Part shown: positions 7,678-15,797 of the stretch, one piece after another | How the letters are laid out: every line of letters begins with the position of its first letter | How positions within the stretch are numbered: position 1 is the first letter of the stretch | Source of the DNA: an uncultured Desulfuromonadales bacterium | Lineage (GTDB): Bacteria; Desulfobacterota; Desulfuromonadia; Desulfuromonadales; Geopsychrobacteraceae | Assembly: GCA_947259685.1 (NCBI GenBank) | Contig: CAMYNC010000005.1 | Location: 1 to 64,000 of the forward strand | Direction of reading: 5' to 3' | Length of the DNA stretch: 64,000 nt | The notes under the pieces: model-generated | The model's input: only the letters and a program-made list of their open reading frames with translations | The model's database searches: none | Told to the model about the DNA's origin: nothing | Program-made: the position numbers and the translations under genes

Positions 7678-8661
7678 ATGACTCTTGCACTTGCTGTCCT
7701 GGCAGTTATTGGTGGTTTGGCCTTATTGGTTTGGAGTGCCGACCGTTTTGTTGACGGGGCTGCGGCAACCGCGGTGCATGCCGGTATGCCGAGCCTGCTG
7801 ATCGGCATGGTGATCATCGGTTTTGGCACTTCGGCTCCGGAAATGGTTGTATCAGCGATTTCTGCGATGCAGGGGAACCCCGGGCTGGCACTCGGAAATG
7901 CCTATGGTTCGAATATCTCCAATATTGCCTTGATTCTTGGGGTGACTGCGCTCATCAGTCCGATCACGGTGAAATCGAGTGTGCTGCGCAAAGAGCTACC
8001 GATTCTTTTTCTGATCACGTTGTTCGCGGCTGGCCAGTTGTTTGATGGAGAGATCAGCCGCATCGATGCCTGGCTATTGCTGGCTGTGTTTGCCGGCTTT
8101 ATGGGCTGGTCGATCTGGCAGGGCTTGCGGCGGCGGCAGGACAGTTTTGAAGCCGATATTGACGCCACGCTGGATATTGAAATGATGCCATTGAAAACCG
8201 CGCTGATCTGGTTACTGGTCGGCATGCTGCTGCTGGTTGTCAGTTCACGGGTTCTGGTCTGGGGGGCGGTGGAGATTGCTCGGACCTTCGGCATCAGTGA
8301 TCTGATTATTGGTTTGACAGTGGTTGCTATCGGCACCTCTTTGCCCGAACTGGCGGCATCAGTGGCCGCAACTCGCAAGGGCGAACACGACTTGGCCATC
8401 GGTAATGTCATCGGCTCGAATATGTTTAACACCCTCGCTGTGGTCGGTATAGCCGGCGCCATTCACCCGATGGCAGTGGCACCTGAAGTGCTCTACCGTG
8501 ACTGTCTGGTGATGGCTTTGTTGACACTCGCCTTATTTATTACTGGCATCGGAGTGAAGGGAGCAGGGCGGATCAACCGGATCGAGGCTGTCATGCTGTT
8601 GCTGACCTACGCCGGGTACAGTGGATATCTGGTCTACCAGGTTGTTTCTAAACTCAGCTGA
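7678..8661 (+). CDS. Calcium/sodium antiporter (YrbG family)
   Basis: A 327-aa inner-membrane exchanger of the CaCA superfamily with about ten hydrophobic segments. The two inverted alpha-repeats are clear: GFGTSAPEM at residues 48-56 and AIGTSLPEL at about 222-230, each carrying the ion-binding acidic residue, followed by the GNAYGSN and GNVIGSN motifs. A cytoplasmic loop rich in Asp (about 160-172) divides the halves. It is expected to extrude Ca2+ in exchange for Na+. It is monocistronic: a strong terminator follows at 8723. Confidence 0.92.
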   Translation: MTLALAVLAVIGGLALLVWSADRFVDGAAATAVHAGMPSLLIGMVIIGFGTSAPEMVVSAISAMQGNPGLALGNAYGSNISNIALILGVTALISPITVKSSVLRKELPILFLITLFAAGQLFDGEISRIDAWLLLAVFAGFMGWSIWQGLRRRQDSFEADIDATLDIEMMPLKTALIWLLVGMLLLVVSSRVLVWGAVEIARTFGISDLIIGLTVVAIGTSLPELAASVAATRKGEHDLAIGNVIGSNMFNTLAVVGIAGAIHPMAVAPEVLYRDCLVMALLTLALFITGIGVKGAGRINRIEAVMLLLTYAGYSGYLVYQVVSKLS

Positions 8662-8722
8662 GCGCTTGGCTGAGTGCACTTCGAAGGCTATGTCTCCGAC
8701 ATCTGTGACCCACCGCTTTCTC

Positions 8723-8761
8723 AAAAAAAACTCCCCTTCCGAAAGGACTGGGGAGTTTTTC
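8723..8761. terminator. Bidirectional rho-independent terminator
   Basis: CTCCCC (8731-8736) pairs with GGGGAG (8750-8755), with a small nested TCC/GGA stem inside. It is flanked by an eight-A run on the left and a five-T run on the right. It can serve the exchanger gene on plus and the Sel1 gene on minus. Confidence 0.85.
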
Positions 8762-8881
8762 GAACTGGAAATGGTGAAATTTTTGACCCCTTTGCGGGAT
8801 AAAATTTCCCTATAAAACTTGTGTCGATTTACCCTTTGCCTGTTGGGAGTTCAGACAAGAAATATCTACAGGACCTTAAAT

Positions 8882-9391
8882 TTATTGCTGAGCAATAAGG
8901 GTTGTCCTCGCCCAGATCCGTTTCGCATTTTTCCCAATTTTCTCGACCTCGATGGGAGAGAGCTGGTTTTTCCCCGATTCAATATCCTTCAGGGCATCAT
9001 CAGCTCCATTCATTGCAGCCACTATCCACCAAGCATAAGCATCTTCATAGCTCTGAGAAACACCTTTGCCCTCAGCATACATATACCCAAGCTGATATTG
9101 TGCGACGGCGAGTCCCTGTTCAGCGGCTAACCTATACCACTTCGCTGCCTCATTGTTGTCCTGCGGTACACCCTTGCCGTTCCTATACATATCCCCAAGA
9201 TAGAATTGGGCCGAAGAATCCCCACTCCCAGCAAGAGAAGAGAATATTTTAGCTGCCTTTTTAAAGTCTCCCGCACTGTAGGCTTGCGATGCCGTATCGA
9301 ATGAACTCGCAGCCGCGCTTGAAATAAAAATTGCCAGAAAGACAACAACCAAAACATTTTGACACACCAACTTCAGCAAAGAATTCTTCAT
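8882..9391 (-). CDS. Secreted Sel1-repeat protein
   Basis: A 169-aa protein with a signal peptide (residues 1-29, ending SSAAASS) and two Sel1-like/TPR repeats at about residues 60-94 and 96-130, recognised by AQFYLGDMYRNGKGVPQD and AQYQLGYMYAEGKGVSQ. Sel1 repeats form alpha-solenoids that bind protein partners, so a periplasmic adaptor role is likely. Its start is a standard ATG with an AAGGGG-type site upstream. It lies in an AT-rich zone and faces the exchanger across a shared terminator. Confidence 0.85.
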   Translation of the reverse strand: MKNSLLKLVCQNVLVVVFLAIFISSAAASSFDTASQAYSAGDFKKAAKIFSSLAGSGDSSAQFYLGDMYRNGKGVPQDNNEAAKWYRLAAEQGLAVAQYQLGYMYAEGKGVSQSYEDAYAWWIVAAMNGADDALKDIESGKNQLSPIEVEKIGKNAKRIWARTTLIAQQ

Positions 9392-9942
9392 AATTCTACC
9401 CCTTTTAAGAATTTACCCGTCCGCAGTTCCCTAGCCTCCCTAATATTTACTGGCACAGTACTGGTAGTTTGCTTCATGAAGCACACGGCAAAAATTGATC
9501 ATTTGCAATAATTGAAAAACAAAAGTCGTAAAATATTATGCCACACTAATTTTTTATATAAAAGAAAATTAATTTTATGCGCCGACATACTGGTTACCGT
9601 GAAGAGAGTCCAGGAGAAAAATACCAGTGTACAAATGTATAGAATGGCAAATGGTGAGAGCAAAGATGTGCATCTGTGCTCAGGTTTTCAAAAAAATTCA
9701 AGAAGTTGCATCGTTTTGAGTGTTTCGATTTTCGGCGATGAGCATACCTTTTCTCGCCCGCTGGGTAACAGGATGCGAGCAAGATACGCATGGCGGCCAG
9801 GAACAAATCTGCTCAGGAAAATGTTTTATTTGCTATCGGTAACAAATATCCATATAATTTCGCACCTAAATTGTAAAGTTCGTTCAAATTGATATTAGAG
9901 GGTGGTTTTAAACCCTCTAATTTATCTCTGTTAGGTGTCGCT
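9392..9942. other. AT-rich gap of 551 bp without a convincing gene
   Basis: Base composition is clearly AT-richer than the rest of the window. A TTG-initiated reading frame at 9512-9892 has no ribosome site, atypical amino-acid content and no family resemblance, so it is not called. A 14-bp palindrome TGCTTCATGAAGCA lies at 9470-9483, and a terminator-like hairpin at 9895-9920. The Sel1 gene promoter must be near 9400-9480. Confidence 0.5.
9895..9920 (+). terminator. Hairpin in the leader of the unknown gene at 9943
   Basis: TTAGAGGGT (9895-9903) and ACCCTCTAA (9912-9920) form a perfect 9-bp stem with an 8-base loop, followed by TTTATCT. It could be a weak terminator for upstream transcription or a leader structure. 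The T-run is short, so the assignment is tentative. Confidence 0.45.
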
Positions 9943-10371
9943 ATGTTCACTTGCAGCCAGAACGATTTCCAACGGTTCGTCTCCGCTTTTCCAAACCTTT
10001 GCGCCAATGGGCTGACCAGCTCAGAGTACTGCCAACTCTTTAAAATCGATTTTGAAACCAGCCGCCAAGAACTGACGAGTAGCTATCAGGCTTTTGTTGA
10101 TTGCTGTCAGTGGCTTCTTAAATGTCGAATGGATGACTACGCAACGCATTTCTCTCCCACGAGTGAACAGGTGCTGGCGAAGCTCGTGCAACAGTTTGAC
10201 AGGGATATCTCCCATGGAGCCCTGATTTCAGCAGTTCTTTTTCTTAATCTGCCACATGTCATGCATGGCAAATCACCCGGCCTGTCGATCGGCATCTCGC
10301 GTTTTTGCTCCCATTATCACCGGCATATTTCGACCCTGAAGCCCTTGAAACTTGCCTCCGGCGCCCGCTGA
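9943..10371 (+). CDS. Hypothetical Cys-rich protein, 142 aa
   Basis: Not recognised. The ATG at 9943 begins MFTCSQNDFQRFVSAF; a longer frame from TTG 9889 would run through the hairpin at 9895 and is not preferred. Seven cysteines are spread over the chain (for example CCQWLLKC), and the C-terminal third has a hydrophobic GALISAVLFLNLPHV element followed by GLSIGISRFC and a basic tail. No signal peptide or catalytic motif is evident. Codon use is less biased than in neighbouring genes, and it lies at the edge of an AT-rich stretch, so recent acquisition is possible. Confidence 0.55.
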   Translation: MFTCSQNDFQRFVSAFPNLCANGLTSSEYCQLFKIDFETSRQELTSSYQAFVDCCQWLLKCRMDDYATHFSPTSEQVLAKLVQQFDRDISHGALISAVLFLNLPHVMHGKSPGLSIGISRFCSHYHRHISTLKPLKLASGAR

Positions 10372-10415
10372 TAGGGAGTTTGGGGTTCCCAGTGGATAAA
10401 TAATGACCGGTTGGG

Positions 10416-10444
10416 TTGACTTTTTTCGGACTTCTGAATAAAAT
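10416..10444 (+). promoter_or_regulatory. Sigma-70 promoter of the Lrp gene, probably leaderless
   Basis: TTGACT (10416-10421) and TAAAAT (10439-10444) are separated by 17 bases, a near-consensus pair. Transcription should begin about 10451, only about three bases before the ATG at 10454, and no Shine-Dalgarno precedes that ATG. A leaderless mRNA is therefore predicted. Confidence 0.7.
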
Positions 10445-10450
10445 TCAGAA
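10432..10450. promoter_or_regulatory. Perfect 19-bp palindrome over the Lrp promoter -10
   Basis: TTCTGAAT, three A residues, then ATTCAGAA form a perfect inverted repeat covering the -10 box and ending three bases before the start codon. The position suggests an autoregulatory operator for the Lrp/AsnC protein encoded directly downstream; binding would block RNA polymerase. Confidence 0.7.
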
Positions 10451-10453
10451 ATC

Positions 10454-10921
10454 ATGAAGCAAGTCAGAACTATCGACGATATTGATCAGAAAATCCTGGA
10501 GATACTTCAGGAGAAGGCCCGGATTCCCAACGCAGAGGTGGCCCGACAGGTCTCCATGGCACCCTCGGGTGTGTTGGAACGGATCCGTAAGCTCGAAGAG
10601 CGGGGAATTATCGAGGGCTATGAAGTCCGGCTTAATCCCCAGGAATTTGACCAGGGCCTGAGTGCTTTTATCCAGGTTAGCGTCCAACGGGCTGGCAATG
10701 GCCAGCTTGGTCAGCAGCTCAGCGAAGTGACCGGGGTTCAGGAAGTGCATCAGGTGGCAGGGGATGACGGTTACTTGTTGAAATTGCGAGTGAGTGACAA
10801 CGCCGAGCTCGGTCGAATTTTGCGCGACGAACTCGCAGCCGTTGAAGGGGTGCATTCGACCCGCACCAGTATTGTCTTGAACACCATCAAAGAAACCCGA
10901 AAAATAGATTTACAGCGATAG
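10454..10921 (+). CDS. Lrp/AsnC family transcriptional regulator
   Basis: A 155-aa feast/famine regulator. The N-terminal winged helix-turn-helix (about residues 8-58) contains DIDQKILEILQEKARIPN and the recognition stretch VSMAPSGVLERIRKLEERGII. The C-terminal RAM/ligand domain (about 65-145) has the ferredoxin-like pattern with VQEVHQVAGDDGYLLKLRV, the usual effector region. Such proteins form dimers to octamers and sense amino acids. The gene sits 27 bases upstream of a diaminopimelate decarboxylase gene, so lysine or a related amino acid is a plausible effector. Its own promoter carries a perfect palindrome, pointing to autoregulation. Confidence 0.92.
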   Translation: MKQVRTIDDIDQKILEILQEKARIPNAEVARQVSMAPSGVLERIRKLEERGIIEGYEVRLNPQEFDQGLSAFIQVSVQRAGNGQLGQQLSEVTGVQEVHQVAGDDGYLLKLRVSDNAELGRILRDELAAVEGVHSTRTSIVLNTIKETRKIDLQR

Positions 10922-10948
10922 TTTCTACCAACCCAGGAGTTTTTTGCT

Positions 10949-12217
10949 ATGCCCATGTCACCAAGCTTTAAGGATCGTCTCTTCCCAATCGTTGAACAGC
11001 TGGCTGCCCACTATGGGACCCCTTTCCATATCTACGATGAGGTTGGGATTCGGGAAACCGGTGCAGCGCTGAAAGAAGCCTTCTCGGGGATTGAAGGCTT
11101 TCGTGAATACTATGCGCTCAAAGCGCTGCCAAATCCGCGCATCTTGGCGCTGATGTTCGAAATGGGTTTCGGTTCTGATTGCAGTTCAATTCCAGAACTA
11201 ATTATGAGCCGTCAGCTCGGCGCTCGAGGCGAGGATATCATGTTCACCTCCAACAACACCGACCCGGCCGAGTTTCAGGCTGCAGCTGCCGAAGGTGGCT
11301 GCGTATTGAATCTGGATGATATCTCGCTGATCGATAAGGTCCCCGAGTTCCCTGAGTTGATCTGTTTTCGTTACAATCCAGGCCCGCGGCGGACCGGCAA
11401 TGTGATTATCGGCAACCCGGTTGAAGCCAAGTACGGTGTTACCCACGAACAGGTGGTTGAAGCCTACCGGAAGGCCCAGGAACGCGGCGCAAAGCGTTTC
11501 GGTTTGCACACCATGGTGGCGTCCAACGAACTTGACCACAGCTACATGGTCGAAACGGCCCGCATGGTCTTGGAAATCGCTGAACTGGTCGAGACTGAAC
11601 TCGGCATCCGTTTTGAATTTGTCAATATCGGCGGTGGTTTCGGCATCCCTTATCAGCCCGGACAAGCGCCCCTGGATATCGAACGTATGGCGCAGGAGAT
11701 ATCGGCACAATTTGCCGCTTTCCGTGAAGAGCATGGCTACGCACCGCGTATGTATATGGAGAGCGGTCGTTTCATGACCGGGCCGCATGGCTGTCTGGTC
11801 ACCAAGGCGATCAACCATAAGCATACCTATCGCAAATATGTCGGCGTTGATGCTTGCATGTCGGCGTTGATGCGGCCGGCTCTCTACGAGGCCTATCATC
11901 ATATCGATGTCGTCGGTAAGGACGGGCAGGCAGCCAGCGAAGTTTACGATGTGGTCGGTTCGCTGTGCGAAAACAACGACAAATTTGCCGTCCAGCGGGA
12001 ATTACCGAAAATCGATGAGGGTGATCTTCTGGTGCTTCATGATACTGGTGCACATGGCCACGCGATGGGCTTTCAGTACAATGGCCGCTTGCGGCCGAAG
12101 GAACTTTTGCTGCGTGCTGACGGCAGTGTCGAATTGATCCGCCGGGAGGAGAGGGTAGAGGACTATTTCGCCACTCTGCAATTTGCAGCCGATAAGTTTG
12201 TTCTGGCTGCTTCCTGA
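10949..12217 (+). CDS. lysA: Diaminopimelate decarboxylase family protein
   Basis: A 422-aa PLP enzyme of the alanine-racemase-fold decarboxylase family, expected to convert meso-diaminopimelate to lysine. The PLP lysine is Lys58 in YYALKALPNP. The glycine-rich phosphate loop GGGFGIPY is near residue 230, the ESGRFMTGPHG substrate/PLP motif near 272, and a late SLCENND motif, whose Cys belongs to the active site across the dimer, is present. Length agrees with family members (about 400-420). AGGAG precedes the ATG by about eleven bases; an in-frame ATG two codons later is an alternative. Carboxynorspermidine decarboxylase is a related possibility, but the overall sequence looks more like LysA. 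Probably cotranscribed with the Lrp gene. Confidence 0.8.
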   Translation: MPMSPSFKDRLFPIVEQLAAHYGTPFHIYDEVGIRETGAALKEAFSGIEGFREYYALKALPNPRILALMFEMGFGSDCSSIPELIMSRQLGARGEDIMFTSNNTDPAEFQAAAAEGGCVLNLDDISLIDKVPEFPELICFRYNPGPRRTGNVIIGNPVEAKYGVTHEQVVEAYRKAQERGAKRFGLHTMVASNELDHSYMVETARMVLEIAELVETELGIRFEFVNIGGGFGIPYQPGQAPLDIERMAQEISAQFAAFREEHGYAPRMYMESGRFMTGPHGCLVTKAINHKHTYRKYVGVDACMSALMRPALYEAYHHIDVVGKDGQAASEVYDVVGSLCENNDKFAVQRELPKIDEGDLLVLHDTGAHGHAMGFQYNGRLRPKELLLRADGSVELIRREERVEDYFATLQFAADKFVLAAS

Positions 12218-12235
12218 GTGGGTGGTTAACGCATT

Positions 12236-13543
12236 GTGCAGACCGCCAAAGGGAAAATCATCGGTCCATTAAAGATCGAAGCGCTGGTGAATGGCGGTGC
12301 TGGGCTCGCCCGTGAGCAGGGGCGGGTGATCTTTGTGCCAGACACGGTTCCGGGTGATGTCGTTTTCTGTCGGTTGGCGCGAGAAAAGAAGCGCTATGCT
12401 GAGGCGGTATTGACAGAGGTGCTGCAGCCCTCTGCGCAGCGTTGCGCTCCTCCCTGTCCGGTTGCTGCTGAGTGCGGAGGCTGCCAGTGGCAACAGCTGC
12501 CTTACTCCGAACAATTGCGCTGGAAGCAGCAGTTGTTTCAAGACACCCTGATACGCAAATGCAGGGTGAGTGCTGAACGATTGCTGCCGATTGTCCCTTC
12601 GCCTCGGCAATGGGGATATCGCAGCCGGGTTCAGATCAAATGCTTTAACTCCGGCCAAGGGTTTGTTTGCGGGTTTTTTCGGCCGAAAAGCCGCAATGTG
12701 GTTGCTATCGAGCGCTGCCCGGTTATTGCTCCCGAGTTAAATGAGCTGCTGATGGAATTGCGTCAGCTGATTGCGGCATCGACTTTATCTCAACATGTGC
12801 CACAGCTTGATCTGGCGATTGGCGACGATGGCCACCGCAGGGCGGTTGTTCATTACCTCGGGACGGCCACCGAACAACTGGTTGCACTGCTCAGCCCACT
12901 GGCTGAAAAACTTGATGTGGCGCTGCTGGTTCAATCTAGTAAAAAGGCTTCGCTGCTGGTGGCGGGGGATCCCGAACTGGAAATCAGTGTTGATCAACCA
13001 CCGATCAACCTGAACTACGCTGCCGGCGGTTTTGCCCAAATCAATCTGCCGCAGAATCGTCAATTGGTCGAGGCGGTTCTCGCGGCTGCCCGGTTAACGG
13101 GGCAGGAAAGGGTTCTCGACCTTTACTGCGGTATGGGGAATTTTTCCTTACCGCTTGCCAGGAGATCTTCCCGGGTCTGTGGCGTTGAAGACTATGCACC
13201 TTCGATCGAACTGGCCCGCAGGAACGCTGCTCGCAATCAGCTGGAAAATGTCGAGTTTCATGTCTGCTCGGCAGAGGCGGCATTAGCCAGATTCGGTGGT
13301 TCTTCTGGTTTTGATCTGCTGGTCCTGGATCCGCCGCGAGCTGGGGCCTATGCTCTTGCCAAACAGCTGGCGGCAGAACCTGTCAAGCGCCTGATTTACG
13401 TCTCTTGCGATCCGCAGACCCTGGCCCGGGATCTGCAACTGCTGGTCAATGCGGGCTATCGTCTGATATCCAGCCAACCTTTTGATATGTTTCCTCATAC
13501 CTTTCATGTGGAGAGCTTGACCCTGCTGGAATATTGCGGCTAG
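12236..13543 (+). CDS. rlmD: 23S rRNA (uracil-C5)-methyltransferase, RlmD/TrmA family
   Basis: A 435-aa SAM-dependent RNA m5U methyltransferase. The N-terminal TRAM domain (about residues 10-65) is followed by an iron-sulfur cysteine set C74-x5-C80-x2-C83, with a further Cys in VVAIERCPVI near residue 160. The methyltransferase core has VLDLYCGMGNFSLPLA (about 295-310), VLDPPRAG (about 362-369) and the catalytic cysteine in YVSCDP (about 390). These match RlmD/RumA and related enzymes; the exact rRNA or tRNA position is not proven by sequence alone. GTG start, 18 bases after lysA; probably the last gene of the Lrp-lysA unit. Confidence 0.88.
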   Translation: MQTAKGKIIGPLKIEALVNGGAGLAREQGRVIFVPDTVPGDVVFCRLAREKKRYAEAVLTEVLQPSAQRCAPPCPVAAECGGCQWQQLPYSEQLRWKQQLFQDTLIRKCRVSAERLLPIVPSPRQWGYRSRVQIKCFNSGQGFVCGFFRPKSRNVVAIERCPVIAPELNELLMELRQLIAASTLSQHVPQLDLAIGDDGHRRAVVHYLGTATEQLVALLSPLAEKLDVALLVQSSKKASLLVAGDPELEISVDQPPINLNYAAGGFAQINLPQNRQLVEAVLAAARLTGQERVLDLYCGMGNFSLPLARRSSRVCGVEDYAPSIELARRNAARNQLENVEFHVCSAEAALARFGGSSGFDLLVLDPPRAGAYALAKQLAAEPVKRLIYVSCDPQTLARDLQLLVNAGYRLISSQPFDMFPHTFHVESLTLLEYCG

Positions 13544-13722
13544 ACGATCGTGGCCGGTTTTTCTTGCAGTTCGCGGGAGAGGGTAATATATTTACCGCTT
13601 TGCTACAGCATGATTGATCCATAGCACCTGCAGCGGATCCGGATAGCAGCAAAGGCACCTGCTCGAACCCAACTTTGCCTATTAAGTGGGCATCAGTCCA
13701 TTGAAGTGCATAAGAAATATGC

Positions 13723-13739
13723 AGCCACCTCAAGTGGCT
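13723..13739. promoter_or_regulatory. Candidate enhancer-binding-protein dyad
   Basis: AGCCAC and GTGGCT are perfect inverted arms separated by five bases, about 90 bp upstream of the sigma-54 promoter, the distance at which NtrC-type activators bind. The arms are not the enterobacterial NtrC consensus, so the activator is unidentified. Confidence 0.5.
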
Positions 13740-13827
13740 CTTTCACGCAAATCCTAGGTTATGGATTGTGGCTGCTATCTGCTTGAAATATATATATTTA
13801 ATTGGAGTCTAAAGCAATTGTTTAGGG

Positions 13828-13843
13828 TGGCAAGCTCCTTGCA
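13828..13843 (+). promoter_or_regulatory. Sigma-54 (-24/-12) promoter of glnB-glnA
   Basis: TGGCAAG, four bases, then TTGCA matches the RpoN consensus (TGGCAC-N5-TTGC) with correct GG-to-GC spacing. Transcription would start around 13855, giving a leader of about 75 bases before glnB. Nitrogen-responsive control through an enhancer-binding protein is expected. Confidence 0.85.
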
Positions 13844-13925
13844 AAACCCATGTCGGCTAGTGTATGAATGCGATCCTTAGCTTTCATTTCGCATTCTGCC
13901 AAACCCAAGTTTACGGAGGACATAA

Positions 13926-14267
<342 letters not shown>

Positions 14268-14346
14268 GTAGATACCGTCGTTCATTGTTTAATTTGTAGC
14301 AGCAGGTTTTTTCCTGCGGTAATGGTCTTTCAAAGGAGAAATTTAC

Positions 14347-15699
14347 ATGACCCCAAGTGAAGTCGTTAAGTTTGCAGAAGAGAATGAAGTTCAGTTTGTC
14401 GATTATAAGTTCCTCGATTTTGTCGGCATCTGGCAGCACTTCACCACTCCGGTTCGCGAGTTCGGCGAAGATATTTTTGATGAAGGTATCGGCTTTGATG
14501 GTTCCTCGATTCGTGGCTGGCAGCCGATTCATAACTCGGATATGCTGATCATGCCCGATCCGACCACGGCCAAAATCGATCCTTTTGTCGAAATGACCAC
14601 CCTGAGCCTGATCTGCAACATTATCGACCCGAACCTGAAGTCGACCGGCATCGCCGACACCGCTTACTTCGGCCCTGAGCCAGAGTGTTTCGTGTTTGAC
14701 GACGTGCGTTACGCTTCGACTACCAACGAGTCTTTTTACTCGGTCGACTCGGTTGAAGGCATCTGGAACACCGGCCGTGAAGAATTCCCTAACCTTGGAT
14801 ACAAGCCGCGCCACAAGGAAGGTTACTTCCCTTGCGCCCCGACCGACAGCATGGTCGACCTGCGTAACGAGATGATGGCCGTGCTGCAGGAAAACGGCCT
14901 GCACATCGAGTGCGGTCACCACGAAGTTGCCACCGGCGGCCAGTGCGAAATCGACATGCGTTTCGACAGCCTGCTGCAGATGGGCGATAACCTGCAGTGG
15001 TTCAAATACATCATCAAGAACGTGGCCTTCCGTAACGGTAAGACCGTCACCTTCATGCCGAAGCCGGTCTACAATGATAACGGTTCGGGTATGCACTGCC
15101 ACCAGTCGCTGTGGAAAGAAGGCAAGAACCTCTTCGCTGGCGACGGCTACGGTGGTTTGTCGAAGATGGCCATGTACTACATTGGTGGTATCATGAAGCA
15201 CGCTAAGGCTCTTTGTGCATTCACCAACCCGACCACCAACAGCTACAAGCGTCTGGTGCCTGGCTTCGAAGCTCCGGTTAACCTGGCTTACTCCAACCGT
15301 AACCGCTCCGCTTCCCTGCGGATTCCAGTCACCAACAACGAGAAAGCCAAGCGGATTGAGTACCGTACTCCAGATGCCGCCGCGAACGGTTACCTGGCCT
15401 TTGCTGCTCAGCTGATGGCCGGCCTCGATGGTATCGAAAACAAGATCGATCCGGGCCAACCACTGGACAAGGACATCTACGGCCTGTCTCCTGAAGAACT
15501 CAGCGAGATCCCGAGTGTTGCGAGTTCTCTGGAAGATGCACTGGAGAACCTGCGTATCGATCACGAATTCCTGCTCAAAGGCGATGTCTTCACCGAAGAC
15601 GTTATCGAAATGTGGATCAGCTACAAGATGGAAGCGGAAGTCGATCCGGTTCGTATGCGTCCTTGCCCGGAAGAGTTCTCCCTATATTTTGATTGCTAA
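14347..15699 (+). CDS. glnA: Glutamine synthetase type I
   Basis: A 450-aa dodecameric enzyme joining ammonia and glutamate with ATP. The beta-grasp domain contains FDGSSIRGW, metal-binding and active-site motifs follow ([54 protein letters not shown]), and [10 protein letters not shown] provides the ATP-site arginines. Tyr378 in [10 protein letters not shown] is the expected adenylylation site. Length is slightly shorter than the 468-470 residues usual for GSI-beta. A small hairpin (GCAGG, six T, CCTGC at 14302-14317) lies in the glnB-glnA gap, followed by AAAGGAG before the ATG. Cotranscribed with glnB; a strong terminator follows. Confidence 0.97.
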   Translation: MTPSEVVKFAEENEVQFVDYKFLDFVGIWQHFTTPVREFGEDIFDEGIGFDGSSIRGWQPIHNSDMLIMPDPTTAKIDPFVEMTTLSLICNIIDPNLKSTGIADTAYFGPEPECFVFDDVRYASTTNESFYSVDSVEGIWNTGREEFPNLGYKPRHKEGYFPCAPTDSMVDLRNEMMAVLQENGLHIECGHHEVATGGQCEIDMRFDSLLQMGDNLQWFKYIIKNVAFRNGKTVTFMPKPVYNDNGSGMHCHQSLWKEGKNLFAGDGYGGLSKMAMYYIGGIMKHAKALCAFTNPTTNSYKRLVPGFEAPVNLAYSNRNRSASLRIPVTNNEKAKRIEYRTPDAAANGYLAFAAQLMAGLDGIENKIDPGQPLDKDIYGLSPEELSEIPSVASSLEDALENLRIDHEFLLKGDVFTEDVIEMWISYKMEAEVDPVRMRPCPEEFSLYFDC

Positions 15700-15721
15700 T
15701 TCATTTAGCAGCTTCGAACCT

Positions 15722-15753
15722 AAAAAGCCCTCGGCATTTGCCGGGGGCTTTTT
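15722..15753 (+). terminator. Rho-independent terminator of glnBA
   Basis: AAAAAGCCCTCGGC (15722-15735) pairs with GCCGGGGGCTTTTT (from 15740) around a short TTT-containing loop, ending in five T. The A-rich left arm makes it bidirectional, so it may also end the kinase operon on the minus strand. Confidence 0.9.
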
Positions 15754-15797
15754 AGGTTGTTGGGATTGCTTCGGGGAGAGTGACTGACAGAATTATA

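Noticed and set aside
9451..9466. TGGCAC element resembling a sigma-54 box
   Set aside because: The -12 part reads CTGG instead of TTGC, so spacing and sequence fail.
9512..9892. 126-codon frame starting TTG in the AT-rich gap
   Set aside because: No ribosome site, odd composition, no homology recognised.
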